NCBI RefSeq assembly: GCF_005869845.1
Contig: NZ_VAWF01000004.1
Coordinates: 366,527-430,526 of the forward strand
Direction of reading: 5' to 3'
Source: Fodinibius saliphilus
GTDB taxonomy: Bacteria > Bacteroidota > Rhodothermia > Balneolales > Balneolaceae
DNA length: 64,000 nucleotides
Shown here: one piece after another, positions 35,303 through 44,204 of the stretch
Position numbering within the stretch: position 1 is the first letter of the stretch
Layout of the letters: every line of letters begins with the position of its first letter
Translations under genes and position numbers: made by a program
The notes under the pieces: generated by a model
Seen by the model: only the letters and a program-made list of their open reading frames with translations
The model's database searches: none
What the model was told of the DNA's origin: nothing

Positions 35303-36797
35303 GGCTTTTACCCTCTATTTCTTGAAAGCGATTCCCAACATAATCAGCCTGTAGCTCCCCATCTTCAATCTCCCAAACACGCGTGGCGTACCTCTGTATA
35401 ATATGTGGTTCATGAGTAACCATTAACAGCGACGCACCTTGTTTACGATACCTCTCCAGTTCCTTGAGAATAGTAAAAGTATTGCCTGCATCCTGCCCGA
35501 ACGTAGGCTCATCTAGCAATAACAATTTGCGATCTGCGACCAATACGGATGCTACACTAAGACGACGTTGTTGACCTGTAGATAACCGGTAGGGATTTTC
35601 ATCAGCCAATGCCTTTAGGCTAAACTGCTTTAAGATATGCTCTACCTTTATACCTATTTGTTGATCTGGGAGCTGCTCTTTCCGCAACGTAAAAGCTACC
35701 TCCTCATATACACTTTGAGCAACAAACTGCAGCTCCGGATTTTGAAAAATAAAACCGATCTCTGATGCCAATTCTGTAGTATCACTAATATGCTGGCCCT
35801 GCAATTGGGCTGATCCCTTTGTAGTGATTAATTTCATCAAAGCCATCAACAACGAACTCTTGCCTGCGCCATTAGGACCGGTAATAGTAATCCATTCTCC
35901 CTCCTGAACCTGAACGTTGGGCATGGTAATACAAGTTTTCTCATTATAAAATCCTTTGAGATGTTTGATATCGAGCAATGGGGGTTCAGAATCATTTGGG
36001 AAATTGGTATTAGATTCTACCTCTATTTGATATCCCTGATCATGAACACCCCAGCTCTCTGCATGCCAGATTCCATATCTATCCAGTAACGAGCGATGAT
36101 TCTGTTGTACCTCCTCTGGAGAACCATCAACTACCAAAGCTCCTTCTTGATCCAGTACCAAAACCCGGTCTACAAATTCGATAATCTCTTCAATTTTATG
36201 CTCAACTATTAACAATGTTTTATCACGACCTAACGTACGTACATGCTGCCAAATCTCAGATGTCCCTTCCGGATCCAGTAAGGCAGTAGGCTCATCCAGT
36301 ACCAGCGTATCCGGTTCTAGGGCCAGAGCTGAAGCCAATGCCAGTCGTTGTTTCTGCCCCTGCGATAAGGATGAAATAGGCCGATGAGCTTCTGCAAAAT
36401 CCAATCCAACTTGCTGTAAGTAGTAATCGATTTCACGCGCCATATCAAAAGTCGGCACCCCCATGTTCTCCAACACAAAAGCGATCTCCTCATCTACATA
36501 AGGCATACAAAACTGCGAATCGGGATCTTGAAATACATAGCCCCATGAGTCTAAGGTCTTTCGCTCTTTCCATTCAACAGGCTCTTCAATAGCCTCAGGA
36601 ATAAGCCCTGTTATCACCTTCAGCAGGGTAGACTTTCCTGAACCTGAAGGCCCTAGCAACAGCACTTTTTCTCCCCTTGGGATACTTAGTGACAAACCAT
36701 CAAACAGCAACGAATTTCTACTCGAAAATCGTACCCTCAAGTCCTTTAAATGAACTGCCAAATGTTTCGTATCGCTATGTGATACAGATGCTTTCAT
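35292..36797 (-). CDS. ykoD: ECF transporter fused ATPase, YkoD-like
   Basis: Energises the YkoEDC importer. The 501-residue protein contains two ABC domains in tandem. The first (about 15-235) has Walker A LLGPSGSGKSTLL, signature SSLSQGQKQRLALA and Walker B DTLVLDEPTALLD. The second (about 275-480) has ITGPNGAGKSSLL, RLSTGQQRRLSVA and LLLLDEPTFGQDA. Both look catalytically complete, so the fusion replaces a separate EcfA-EcfA' pair. It lies three bases from ykoE and overlaps ykoC. Confidence 0.94.
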   Translation of the reverse strand: MKASVSHSDTKHLAVHLKDLRVRFSSRNSLLFDGLSLSIPRGEKVLLLGPSGSGKSTLLKVITGLIPEAIEEPVEWKERKTLDSWGYVFQDPDSQFCMPYVDEEIAFVLENMGVPTFDMAREIDYYLQQVGLDFAEAHRPISSLSQGQKQRLALASALALEPDTLVLDEPTALLDPEGTSEIWQHVRTLGRDKTLLIVEHKIEEIIEFVDRVLVLDQEGALVVDGSPEEVQQNHRSLLDRYGIWHAESWGVHDQGYQIEVESNTNFPNDSEPPLLDIKHLKGFYNEKTCITMPNVQVQEGEWITITGPNGAGKSSLLMALMKLITTKGSAQLQGQHISDTTELASEIGFIFQNPELQFVAQSVYEEVAFTLRKEQLPDQQIGIKVEHILKQFSLKALADENPYRLSTGQQRRLSVASVLVADRKLLLLDEPTFGQDAGNTFTILKELERYRKQGASLLMVTHEPHIIQRYATRVWEIEDGELQADYVGNRFQEIEGKSHAV

Positions 36798-36800
36798 ATA

Positions 36801-37394
36801 TTAATTCAAGTCTACCGTTGCAGTACCCACCGGACGAACCAGATCGGCTACACCGGCATCTTCCAGAGCTGAAACTAACCAGTGGGCCATCCAGCCGGCA
36901 ATAATGATGGCACCAGACAATCGAAATAGAATCAATAGGGAAAGATTCCATATAGCAAGGTCACCGATGTAGCCCTGCAATAAATCCAACAAAAGAGATC
37001 CAGCTGTTGCTGCCGCCGCCGCTGCTACAGCCACCCCGATAGAATACTTGCAATATCCTCTCGCGGCAAATACCATCTCTGAGGCCAGCCCCTGAGCCAC
37101 TCCCGACAACAAAACTGCCAAGCCCCACTCGGAACCCATAAAAAATTCGCCCGAAGCTGCTGCAACCTCTGCTAATAACCCTACCCCCGGTTTTCTAATA
37201 AGCAGGAAAGCGACCGTTGCTGCAATAAACCACATACCATAAATCAATTGCTCAAGATGCATACCAAGCGGCTTTATAGCGTAGTATAGAGGCCCCCATA
37301 ACTTATAAATCACCCCAAAAACAAGGGCTATAACTGTGGTGACTAAGATGTCAGAAAGTTTAAGTTTGTATCGTTTCTTCATCGTTTTATTCAC
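36801..37394 (-). CDS. ykoE: ECF transporter substrate-binding component, YkoE-like
   Basis: The S-component that binds the thiamine precursor; 197 residues with about five or six TM helices. Family-like features are the opening LKLSDILVTTVIALVFGVIY, the conserved GMWFIAATVAFLLIRKPGVG segment, AEVAAASGEFFMGSEWG and AQGLASEMVFA, with acidic residues inside membrane segments as expected for ligand contact. YkoE proteins are assigned to HMP/thiamine uptake. Its stop is directly followed by ykoD, and it starts next to the tenA stop. Confidence 0.9.
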   Translation of the reverse strand: MNKTMKKRYKLKLSDILVTTVIALVFGVIYKLWGPLYYAIKPLGMHLEQLIYGMWFIAATVAFLLIRKPGVGLLAEVAAASGEFFMGSEWGLAVLLSGVAQGLASEMVFAARGYCKYSIGVAVAAAAAATAGSLLLDLLQGYIGDLAIWNLSLLILFRLSGAIIIAGWMAHWLVSALEDAGVADLVRPVGTATVDLN

Positions 37395-38069
37395 CTATGC
37401 CGGAACAGCATTCTTAGGTTGACGGGGCCACTGTTCCATCTCATATGCACTGTCCCAAAACTTCCACTCCATTTGGGAAGAACGCACAAAAGCATGTATC
37501 ATCTGCTTTCGGCGGCGATTGGGCTCCTCTTCCGCAACCCGGTTTGTTATTGCAATTGCCTTTTCAACGCTATCATTAAACTTTTCTCCTGCATAGGTAT
37601 TGATCCAATCTTGATAGGGGTTTTCAAGAGCAGCATGTTCATAAATATGAAGTCCTACCTCACGATATATCCAAAAACACGGAAGTAGCGCTGCTATGGC
37701 AATGGCATTATCTCTCATCGTTGCCGTGGCAAGTAAATAATTAGTATATGCAAAACAGGAAGGCGACTTTTGCAAGGGACTTCCCGCATCTAACTTTTCG
37801 TAAAACTCGCCATGCAGCTCTCGCTCTACATCAATAGCATTGGTCGCAAAATTCAGGAACTGACGAGCTTGTTCATTGCTGTCCGACCGAATACCTGCCA
37901 GTGAAAGCGCTCGTGAATAATCAGACAGATATAAAGTATCCTGCTTCAGGTAAAAAGTGAATACCTCTTCCGATAAGGTACCATCCGTCAATTCTTTTAT
38001 AAATGGCAGTTCTAATATATGATCATAGATAGGTTCAATTTCTTGCCAAAGCTTGTCAGTAAATTCCAT
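37395..38069 (-). CDS. tenA: aminopyrimidine aminohydrolase TenA (thiaminase II)
   Basis: Hydrolyses amino-HMP released from degraded thiamine to HMP, feeding salvage. The 224-residue helical protein has the catalytic C131 in LLPCFWIYREVG, the acidic D45 region FYLKQDTLYLSDYSRAL, the SPSCFAYTNYLLATA helix and a late glutamate in SQMEWKFWDSAYEME. These are the TenA-C class hallmarks. It directly abuts ykoE, fitting a path of import by YkoEDC, conversion by TenA and phosphorylation by ThiD. Confidence 0.95.
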   Translation of the reverse strand: MEFTDKLWQEIEPIYDHILELPFIKELTDGTLSEEVFTFYLKQDTLYLSDYSRALSLAGIRSDSNEQARQFLNFATNAIDVERELHGEFYEKLDAGSPLQKSPSCFAYTNYLLATATMRDNAIAIAALLPCFWIYREVGLHIYEHAALENPYQDWINTYAGEKFNDSVEKAIAITNRVAEEEPNRRRKQMIHAFVRSSQMEWKFWDSAYEMEQWPRQPKNAVPA

Positions 38070-38096
38070 TCCTTTTCAATACTTTATGTTTAGATA

Positions 38097-38924
38097 CTAG
38101 TTCCAAAATTGGTGAAAATGATGTAGCGGGCCACCGCCTCTCCCAATATCATATTGACTACCTGCCGAAATAGCCTGCGTGATATACAGCTTTGCCTGTT
38201 CAACAGCTTTAGGCATAGAATATCGCTTTGCCAGGAACGCAGCAATAGCTGAAGAGAGGGTACAACCTGTGCCGTGGGTATTATCTGTTTCTATGCGTTT
38301 TGCCTTAAACTGGTGCAGCTCCGGGTCTTTTGATGCTATCGCCAAATAATCGATACTTTCTTGCTTCTCGAAATGTCCGCCCTTAAGTAGTACTCCCCCA
38401 GCACCGGTTTCTAAGAGATCCTGAACCGCCTTTTTCATCGACTCATGACCGTTTATATCACACCCCAGTAATCGTTTAGCCTCTGGAATATTTGGAGTAA
38501 TAAGATCTGCTAATGGAAACAGTTCTTCTCTTATTACTTCGATGGCCTCATCTTGTATAAGCTGAGCACCACTTTGAGCAACCATAACCGGATCTAACAC
38601 AATATTCTTCAGATCATGTTTTTTAATGCGATCTGCAACTACTTCCATTAGAGTTCCGGTAAATAACATTCCTATCTTAACTGCATCTACTTCAAAATCC
38701 TCTACCACCACATCAATTTGGTCTTTTAAAAACTGGGGCGGCACCTCATGAATAGCACGCACCTCTTGTGTGTTCTGAGCCGTAAGAGCAGCAAAAGCGG
38801 ACATTCCATAACATCCCAATGCAGAAATGGTCTTAAGATCTGCCTGTACGCCGGCCCCTCCTCCACTATCAGAGGTGGCAATGGTCAATACCTTATCATA
38901 CGTCTGTTTCGAATTATCTTGCAT
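38097..38924 (-). CDS. thiD: hydroxymethylpyrimidine (phospho)kinase
   Basis: Phosphorylates HMP and then HMP-phosphate to the pyrophosphate used by ThiE. The 275-residue ribokinase-fold protein has ATSDSGGGAGVQADLKT (about 16-32), AALTAQNTQ, VLDPVMVAQSGAQL, ITPNIPEAKRLLG and the anion-hole/catalytic-Asp motif DNTHGTGCTLSSAIAA. The usual length and motifs are present. It lies four bases after thiL and 27 bases before tenA. Confidence 0.96.
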   Translation of the reverse strand: MQDNSKQTYDKVLTIATSDSGGGAGVQADLKTISALGCYGMSAFAALTAQNTQEVRAIHEVPPQFLKDQIDVVVEDFEVDAVKIGMLFTGTLMEVVADRIKKHDLKNIVLDPVMVAQSGAQLIQDEAIEVIREELFPLADLITPNIPEAKRLLGCDINGHESMKKAVQDLLETGAGGVLLKGGHFEKQESIDYLAIASKDPELHQFKAKRIETDNTHGTGCTLSSAIAAFLAKRYSMPKAVEQAKLYITQAISAGSQYDIGRGGGPLHHFHQFWN

Positions 38925-38928
38925 AAAA

Positions 38929-39966
38929 CTAAGATCCCTTAAAGTGTTTGAACTCTTGTTCTTTAATTTCTACCGATGCCCCACTCCGTAACATTCCAAC
39001 CTCAGAATCACCTTCACTAACACTTCCTATCTGATGTAGGATGGTGCCAAAATTCTGTTTGTACCTCTTTTGTAAATCCTTAACGCCATCTTTGGCTACT
39101 GTCAATAGGAGCTTATAATCCTCTCCTCCAACCACCGCAAACTCCTGTGCCTGTTCATGAGTACCATCCTTTTCATAAAAAGATCTGAAAGCACGCGACA
39201 ATGGAAGCTGTTCTAACGCGATTTTAATACGACAGTGACTTTGATGGGCTATGTGGTAAGCATCTCTTAACAACCCATCAGAAAGATCAATCATTGCATG
39301 TACCGTTTTTTCTTGGGCCAGCCACTGCCCTTTTTCAACTTCCGGTTCAGGTTCCTGATGTCGCCCTAATAGCTGCTGGCGCACTGATTTCGCTAGATGG
39401 GTATATTGATCTGGATGTGATAGTATTTCAAAACCGGCTGCTGAATCTCCCACAGTTCCGGTAACACATAAAATATCACCGACTTCTGCATCGCTGCGCA
39501 GCTTTACCTGCTGCGGTTTCCCAACACCGATAATTGTAATATTTATAATAATGTCATTCTGTGAACGAGTAGTATCGCCTCCCAATAATGAAATGTCATA
39601 CTCTTGGGCAAGAGCAACTAATCCATTTCGGAACTGCCTTAGCCAATTTACAGATAACTCTTTGGGCAGAGCCAAGGATACGTAAAAACCGGTAGGCCTA
39701 CCACCCATGGCAGCAATATCGGAGAGATTTATAGCCAGTGCTTTGTAGCCCAAAAAACGGGGGGAAATTTCTTGGCGTCTAAAATGGACATGCTCTACAA
39801 TAAGGTCTGTACTTATAAGCTGCTTAAGTCCTCTGGGCCCCTCTGTTACAGAGCTATCATCTCCTATACCGATCTCATTGGGCGAAGATGATGAATTGGC
39901 AAAGAGAGCAATAATCTGCTCTTCAGACAAGTCACCTATATTTGGGGATGTCAGCGAATCAGCCAT
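38929..39966 (-). CDS. thiL: thiamine-monophosphate kinase
   Basis: Phosphorylates thiamine phosphate, the ThiE product, to TPP. The 345-residue protein starts MADSLTSPNIGDLSEEQIIALF at 39966. An ATG at 40074 lies inside the TPP riboswitch and cannot be the true start. Motifs include GIGDDSSV, ISTDLIVEHVHFRRQEISP, YKALAINLSDIAAMGGRP, LLGGDTTRSQNDI, VTGTVGDSAAG, MIDLSDGLLRDAYHI and VVGGEDYKLLLTV, which bind ATP-Mg and substrate. It is the first gene behind the riboswitch. Confidence 0.96.
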   Translation of the reverse strand: MADSLTSPNIGDLSEEQIIALFANSSSSPNEIGIGDDSSVTEGPRGLKQLISTDLIVEHVHFRRQEISPRFLGYKALAINLSDIAAMGGRPTGFYVSLALPKELSVNWLRQFRNGLVALAQEYDISLLGGDTTRSQNDIIINITIIGVGKPQQVKLRSDAEVGDILCVTGTVGDSAAGFEILSHPDQYTHLAKSVRQQLLGRHQEPEPEVEKGQWLAQEKTVHAMIDLSDGLLRDAYHIAHQSHCRIKIALEQLPLSRAFRSFYEKDGTHEQAQEFAVVGGEDYKLLLTVAKDGVKDLQKRYKQNFGTILHQIGSVSEGDSEVGMLRSGASVEIKEQEFKHFKGS

Positions 39967-40023
39967 ATAAATTATTATGCTGCTCGCCGCCAGAAAGAGG
40001 CAGGAAAAATCAGTACTAATGAT

Positions 40024-40108
40024 TTGTCGTTTCCCTCCGCTGGTACTAACCAGATCAGGTAGCCAGGATGTCATCTCAGCTGCATTCCTACAGCACTCCT
40101 AACGACAA
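40024..40108 (-). promoter_or_regulatory. TPP riboswitch (THI element) controlling the thiamine operon
   Basis: Read on the minus strand. P1 is a perfect 8-bp helix (TTGTCGTT / AACGACAA, ends 40108 and 40024). The pyrimidine-sensing core CTGAGA lies at 40079-40074. The pyrophosphate-sensing arm carries TACCTGATCTGG and ACCAGCGGAGGGAAA, matching the THI-element consensus. It lies 57 bases before the thiL start at 39966. A weak AATCA/TGATT hairpin followed by Ts just after P1 could serve as part of the expression platform, but a masked translation start is equally possible. Confidence 0.95.
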
Positions 40109-40142
40109 GCAATACTTAATTCTAAATAGTAGGTGAAGCTAT

Positions 40143-40187
40143 CCTTTTATCGCATGCAATGCAAGCCCCTGCCTTAGGGATAAAAGG
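40143..40187. repeat. inverted repeat upstream of the thiamine riboswitch
   Basis: A perfect 9-bp inverted repeat (CCTTTTATC / GATAAAAGG) with a 27-base centre lies between the disulfide-protein gene stop and the riboswitch. There is no T-run, so it is either a weak terminator or part of the operon's promoter region. Confidence 0.4.
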
Positions 40188-40202
40188 CTTTTAAACGGTT
40201 AC

Positions 40203-40787
40203 TTAACCTGTCTTCTTTGCAAGATATTTTTCAACCACTTCCTTAAACTGCTCATATGACCTTGGAAGAGGATCCAGTTTTTCGCCTTCAATAAAGAAGG
40301 TAGGAGTAGAATTCACTCCTCGCCTTTTGCCTTCCTCCTTTTCCTGCATAACAGCTTTTTGGGTTTCCGCCGCATTCAAATCATTGCGAAACTTTTCCAT
40401 ATCAAGGCCTATTTTTTTAGCATAACCTTCAAATATAGGTGCAGGGTTAACAGAATTTGACCAATACCTTTGATTATTGTAAAGCATATTGTGCATCTCA
40501 TAGAACATCCCCTGATTACCGGCAGATTCTACTGCTCGTGCAGCAAGAGCAGCAAATTGATGCATATTTAAGGGATAATGCTTTAACTTGAGCTCGACTT
40601 GGTCGCCAAACTCTTTCTTTATTTTCTTAACAATAGGATGGTACTGCCCACATGCCGGGCACTGATAATCGCTAAACTCAGTGATAGTAATTTTAACATT
40701 GTCAGAAGAATCACTTTGGGCCTGAACTGTCCCTATTCCCATCAACACTACAGCGGTTACAAAACATATACTTATAATTTTTCTCAT
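40203..40787 (-). CDS. periplasmic DsbA-like thioredoxin-fold protein
   Basis: A 194-residue exported protein. The ATG at 40787 gives a clean signal peptide (MRKIISICFVTAVVLMGIG, cut after VQA) and has AGGAAAG upstream; an ATG at 40802 adds five residues. The active site is CPAC in SDYQCPACGQYHP, and the cis-Pro loop is VNSTPTFFIEG. It looks like the DsbA/DsbG-related 'thioredoxin_4' group, which forms or isomerises disulfides. No DsbB partner lies nearby. It is transcribed toward the thiamine operon. Confidence 0.9.
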   Translation of the reverse strand: MRKIISICFVTAVVLMGIGTVQAQSDSSDNVKITITEFSDYQCPACGQYHPIVKKIKKEFGDQVELKLKHYPLNMHQFAALAARAVESAGNQGMFYEMHNMLYNNQRYWSNSVNPAPIFEGYAKKIGLDMEKFRNDLNAAETQKAVMQEKEEGKRRGVNSTPTFFIEGEKLDPLPRSYEQFKEVVEKYLAKKTG

Positions 40788-40860
40788 CAGTTCTTTCCTC
40801 ATTTAAAAATATTATTATTTCGTTTTCCACAAACGATTGTCATCGATATATCTTTCAAAA

Positions 40861-42522
40861 TTATTTTTGGACTGATACTTCTTCAATCATCTTAAGACGC
40901 ATCTGCTTGAACTCATCCCCTTTATCCCACCTTTGCATCTCCTCAGCATTTAGAATTCTATATCCCGCATTAAAAAAGAGCTGCACATCCTGTACCATTC
41001 CAGAAAGATCCCAATACTCATTTATTTCATCATTCACAGAATGATAATTTGCATTCTGCAAACTGTCCACAGTTTCCGCATACCCCTCAGGTTTATCCAC
41101 ATACTCTGTTCCCGAGTTAGGGAAAATAGCGGGAATACCCTTTTTCGCTAGGGGAAAGTGGTCAGATCGATAAAAATATCCTCGGTCAGGATGGGGATCT
41201 GGCTTCACTTTTCGACCATTCTCTTCTGCCAAATCTTCAATTGTATCGCTTACACTATTTCGTCCATAGCCAATAAGCACCAAATCTTTGGTCTTCCCAT
41301 AAACGTTCATCCCATCAAGATTAATATTCGCTGTAACTTTGCCGGGATGTACCGTTGGATTTTGAGCCCAATACTTTGATCCTAACAAACCAACCTCTTC
41401 GGCTCCCACAAACAGGAATAAGGTGCTACGCTTTAGTTGAGGCTGCAGTTTTTTATATCCCCTCGCGATATTTAATACTGCACTAACTCCTGCAGCATTA
41501 TCCAAAGCACCATTATTAATAGAATCTCCTTTCACCGGCTGGGTAATACCTAAGTGATCATAGTGAGCAGTATAAACAAGGTGCTCATCTTTCAACTCAT
41601 TACTACTTCCTTCTATTAATCCAAGGACATTTTGAGCTTCTTGTTTACGATACGTAGCAGACAACTCTAAGTTTAATGACAATCCATTAAGAGGTACCGG
41701 TTCAAAATCACGACTTTCAGCAGCTTTAAGCTGCTCTTCCAACTTCAAACCTGCACTTGCAAACAAGGCTTTGCTTGCTTCTTTGGTCAACCAACCGTTA
41801 AACTTTGTATTAGAACCTTTAAGCGACTTGTCACCACGCATATAAAAACGTTCTCGACTCCAGCTGTTGGCCACAACGCTCCATCCATATCCAGCTGAAG
41901 GAGTGGTATGAATAATTAATACTCCTGCAGCCCCCATTTCACGGGCCTTTTCATACTTGTAGTCATACCGGCCATAATAGAGCCTGGTATCTCCTTTAAA
42001 GAGTGCAGGATCATCGCTGGGATCATTATTCTTAACTACTAATACCTTTCCTTTTACATCTGCTTCTTTAAAATCATCCCAGTTCTCTTCTGGTGCCTGA
42101 ATACCAAAACCCACATATACTAACTCTGAATCCTCAACGGATACCTCTTCTGACAGGTTACTGGGCCAAGCCATAAAATCACTGTAATAATCAAAACTAT
42201 GGATAGTATTACCATTTTTACTGATCGTTATGCGCGTATCCTGATCCGTCTTCTGCCCAATCAAGGGTACATTTTGCGTATAACTCCCATCAGGCATTCC
42301 ACCTTTAATATCATACTCTTTTAACTTTTTGACGAGGTAGTCTATTGTTTTCTTTTCACCTATGGTCCCTGTACTTCGACCTTGAAACTCATCGGAAGAC
42401 AACACCTCAATAGGCTTCATCAGACTCTGCTTAGTAATAGTCTTGGCAACCTCCTCAACTGGCGATTGCATGCAAGCCACACTTATAATTAATATAATTG
42501 CAACAGAAAGTAGTTTTTTCAT
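40861..42522 (-). CDS. M28-family zinc aminopeptidase, lipoprotein
   Basis: A 553-residue secreted peptidase. The ATG at 42522 gives the lipoprotein signal MKKLLSVAIILIISVAC; an ATG at 42537 adds five residues. A PA (protease-associated) insert lies at about 120-260 (VYVGFGIQAPEENWDD, KAREMGAAGVLIIH). The M28 core has zinc ligands in YTAHYDHLG, NGALDNAAGVSAVL, the catalytic GAEEVGLLGS, NLDGMN and a final His in NYHSVNDE. It probably trims peptides at the cell envelope. It is upstream of the disulfide protein on the same strand. Confidence 0.94.
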   Translation of the reverse strand: MKKLLSVAIILIISVACMQSPVEEVAKTITKQSLMKPIEVLSSDEFQGRSTGTIGEKKTIDYLVKKLKEYDIKGGMPDGSYTQNVPLIGQKTDQDTRITISKNGNTIHSFDYYSDFMAWPSNLSEEVSVEDSELVYVGFGIQAPEENWDDFKEADVKGKVLVVKNNDPSDDPALFKGDTRLYYGRYDYKYEKAREMGAAGVLIIHTTPSAGYGWSVVANSWSRERFYMRGDKSLKGSNTKFNGWLTKEASKALFASAGLKLEEQLKAAESRDFEPVPLNGLSLNLELSATYRKQEAQNVLGLIEGSSNELKDEHLVYTAHYDHLGITQPVKGDSINNGALDNAAGVSAVLNIARGYKKLQPQLKRSTLFLFVGAEEVGLLGSKYWAQNPTVHPGKVTANINLDGMNVYGKTKDLVLIGYGRNSVSDTIEDLAEENGRKVKPDPHPDRGYFYRSDHFPLAKKGIPAIFPNSGTEYVDKPEGYAETVDSLQNANYHSVNDEINEYWDLSGMVQDVQLFFNAGYRILNAEEMQRWDKGDEFKQMRLKMIEEVSVQK

Positions 42523-42630
42523 TTTTATATTCTCCAATTGATTATTGATATAAGGTCAGTAAACAATATTTGTCCACACAAGGAAGCAGGTCAAAATGTA
42601 ACATATTTTTCAATGATTGCTAATTAATCT

Positions 42631-43269
42631 CTACTCCTTCTTATCATGCCAATGCGACTGACCATAATATCCCAATAAAAGGAAGATAGTACCAAAGCCG
42701 ATAAATAATAGTATGCGCCATATAGCCTGTAACTTCGAAAGATCAACTAAAATAGTTTCCCGACAACCAGAAAAACAGTTGCCATAGCTGTAATTCGCAG
42801 CCGCTTGCCATAATACAGAAAGCTTAACACCAACAGGATAATAGCATAGCCTCCCCAAGCTATTGTCACCAATACCTGTCCGTCTTCTAATCCCGAAAAC
42901 TTTTGATATAACCAACACAAAAAGAAACATCCCAACTCCCAATCCAATGGCACTTCTGATAGGTGGATTTAAACATCCCTGATCAATGGAATACTTAAAT
43001 AGAAATGCTACACCAATTAGCAACAATCCTATTCCAATACGGTTAAGCCATTCTTCACCGATTTCAAAACTACCGATATCCCGATTACTGCTTTTACTCT
43101 CTACAGAAATAACCTTGTTTGACCTGTGGTTAGCTGTAGAGGTCTTTGCTGTTTGAGCCTCTTCTATAAAGCTCTCTTAGAGAGTAGCAAGTTGGTGTTC
43201 GAGTTCCTTAATTCGCTCTTCTAATTTGGCAACTCGCTTTTGTAGATTATTATCTGCCGGATCCGACAT
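42631..43269 (-). pseudogene. decayed DUF2339 membrane protein gene
   Basis: Remnant of a polytopic DUF2339 protein. From an ATG at 43269 it encodes a coiled-coil start (LQKRVAKLEERIKELEHQL) and then hits TAA at about residue 31. The same frame continues with GEEWLNRIGIGLLLIGVAFLF and FKYSIDQG, shifts frame near 42890 into VLVTIAWGGYAIILLVLSF and KRLRITAMATVFLVVGKLF, and shifts back for LVDLSKLQAIWRILLFIGFG and the end. Intact members are several hundred residues with many TM helices; most of the middle is deleted. One nonsense change, two frame changes and a large deletion make it nonfunctional. Confidence 0.8.
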
Positions 43270-43376
43270 CGTATAAATTTAAGCATCTTGGTGAATTCAT
43301 ATAAAAAAATTTCTGCTTCTTCTCTATTTATCGCACATTATTATTGCTATACTTTTACTAATAAACGCTTTAAAAT

Positions 43377-44204
43377 ATGAGTATAATTAGAAACAAACAT
43401 ATTCTCATTACCGGCGGTGCCCATGGTATAGGGCTGTTACTAGCAGAAAAAGCACTTAAAAAGGGCGCAAAATCATTGGTTATATGGGATGTCAATGAAG
43501 AGTACCTTGCAAAAGCTCATGAACAGCTTAGTACATTTGAAGCACCCATTCACTGTTTCACTGTTGATATTTCTAAATATGAGCAAATTTATCAAACAGC
43601 TGAACAAACATTGCAAGATATTCCACATGTTGATCTTCTAATTAACAACGCAGGTATTATAGCAGGAAAGAATTTTGATGAATTAATCCCGGAAGATATT
43701 GAACAAACTATTGGCGTTAATCTGCTTGGGATGATACATACTACCCGATCTTTATTGGGCGGACTTAAAAAATCTTCTTCTGCACATATTGTGAATATTG
43801 CTTCGGCTGCAGGATTAATGGCCAACCCTGGGATGTCTGTATATGCCAGCAGCAAATGGGGAGCGATTGGCTGGTCAGAGTCTCTACGTATTGAACTTAG
43901 CAAATCTGAGGCCAATATTAACGTTACTACAGTAGAACCCAGCTATATAGATACCGGTATGTTTGAAGGCGTTTCGGCACCATTGCTCACCCCTATTTTA
44001 TCTCCGGATGATATTACTAATCGTATAATAAAAGCAATAGAACATAATAAAATTCATTTGCGAGCACCATTTATGGTAAAACTGTTGCCTTTTTTACGGG
44101 GCATCTTACCCACGAAAGTATTTGATTTTGTAGCTGGTAAACTATTCCGGGTCTACCAATCAATGGATACATTCACCGGACGAAAAGAACAGGGAGTAAG
44201 ATGA
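43377..44204 (+). CDS. short-chain dehydrogenase/reductase
   Basis: A 275-residue classical SDR. The NAD(P) motif TGGAHGIG is at 12-19, NNAG at 90-93, and the catalytic S143, Y156 and K160 are in NIASAAG and YASSK. An Asp-like position after the second strand (VIWDVNEE) favours NAD(H). The C-terminal hydrophobic stretch (KLLPFLRGILPTKVFDFVAG) may contact membranes, as in retinol/steroid-type SDRs, hinting at a lipophilic alcohol substrate. Its stop overlaps the aldehyde dehydrogenase start (ATGA at 44201), so alcohol-to-aldehyde-to-acid oxidation by the pair is likely. Confidence 0.92.
   Translation: MSIIRNKHILITGGAHGIGLLLAEKALKKGAKSLVIWDVNEEYLAKAHEQLSTFEAPIHCFTVDISKYEQIYQTAEQTLQDIPHVDLLINNAGIIAGKNFDELIPEDIEQTIGVNLLGMIHTTRSLLGGLKKSSSAHIVNIASAAGLMANPGMSVYASSKWGAIGWSESLRIELSKSEANINVTTVEPSYIDTGMFEGVSAPLLTPILSPDDITNRIIKAIEHNKIHLRAPFMVKLLPFLRGILPTKVFDFVAGKLFRVYQSMDTFTGRKEQGVR

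Noticed and set aside
40030..40074. Upstream ATG giving thiL a 36-residue extension
   Set aside because: The codon lies inside the TPP riboswitch aptamer and the extension is not ThiL-like.
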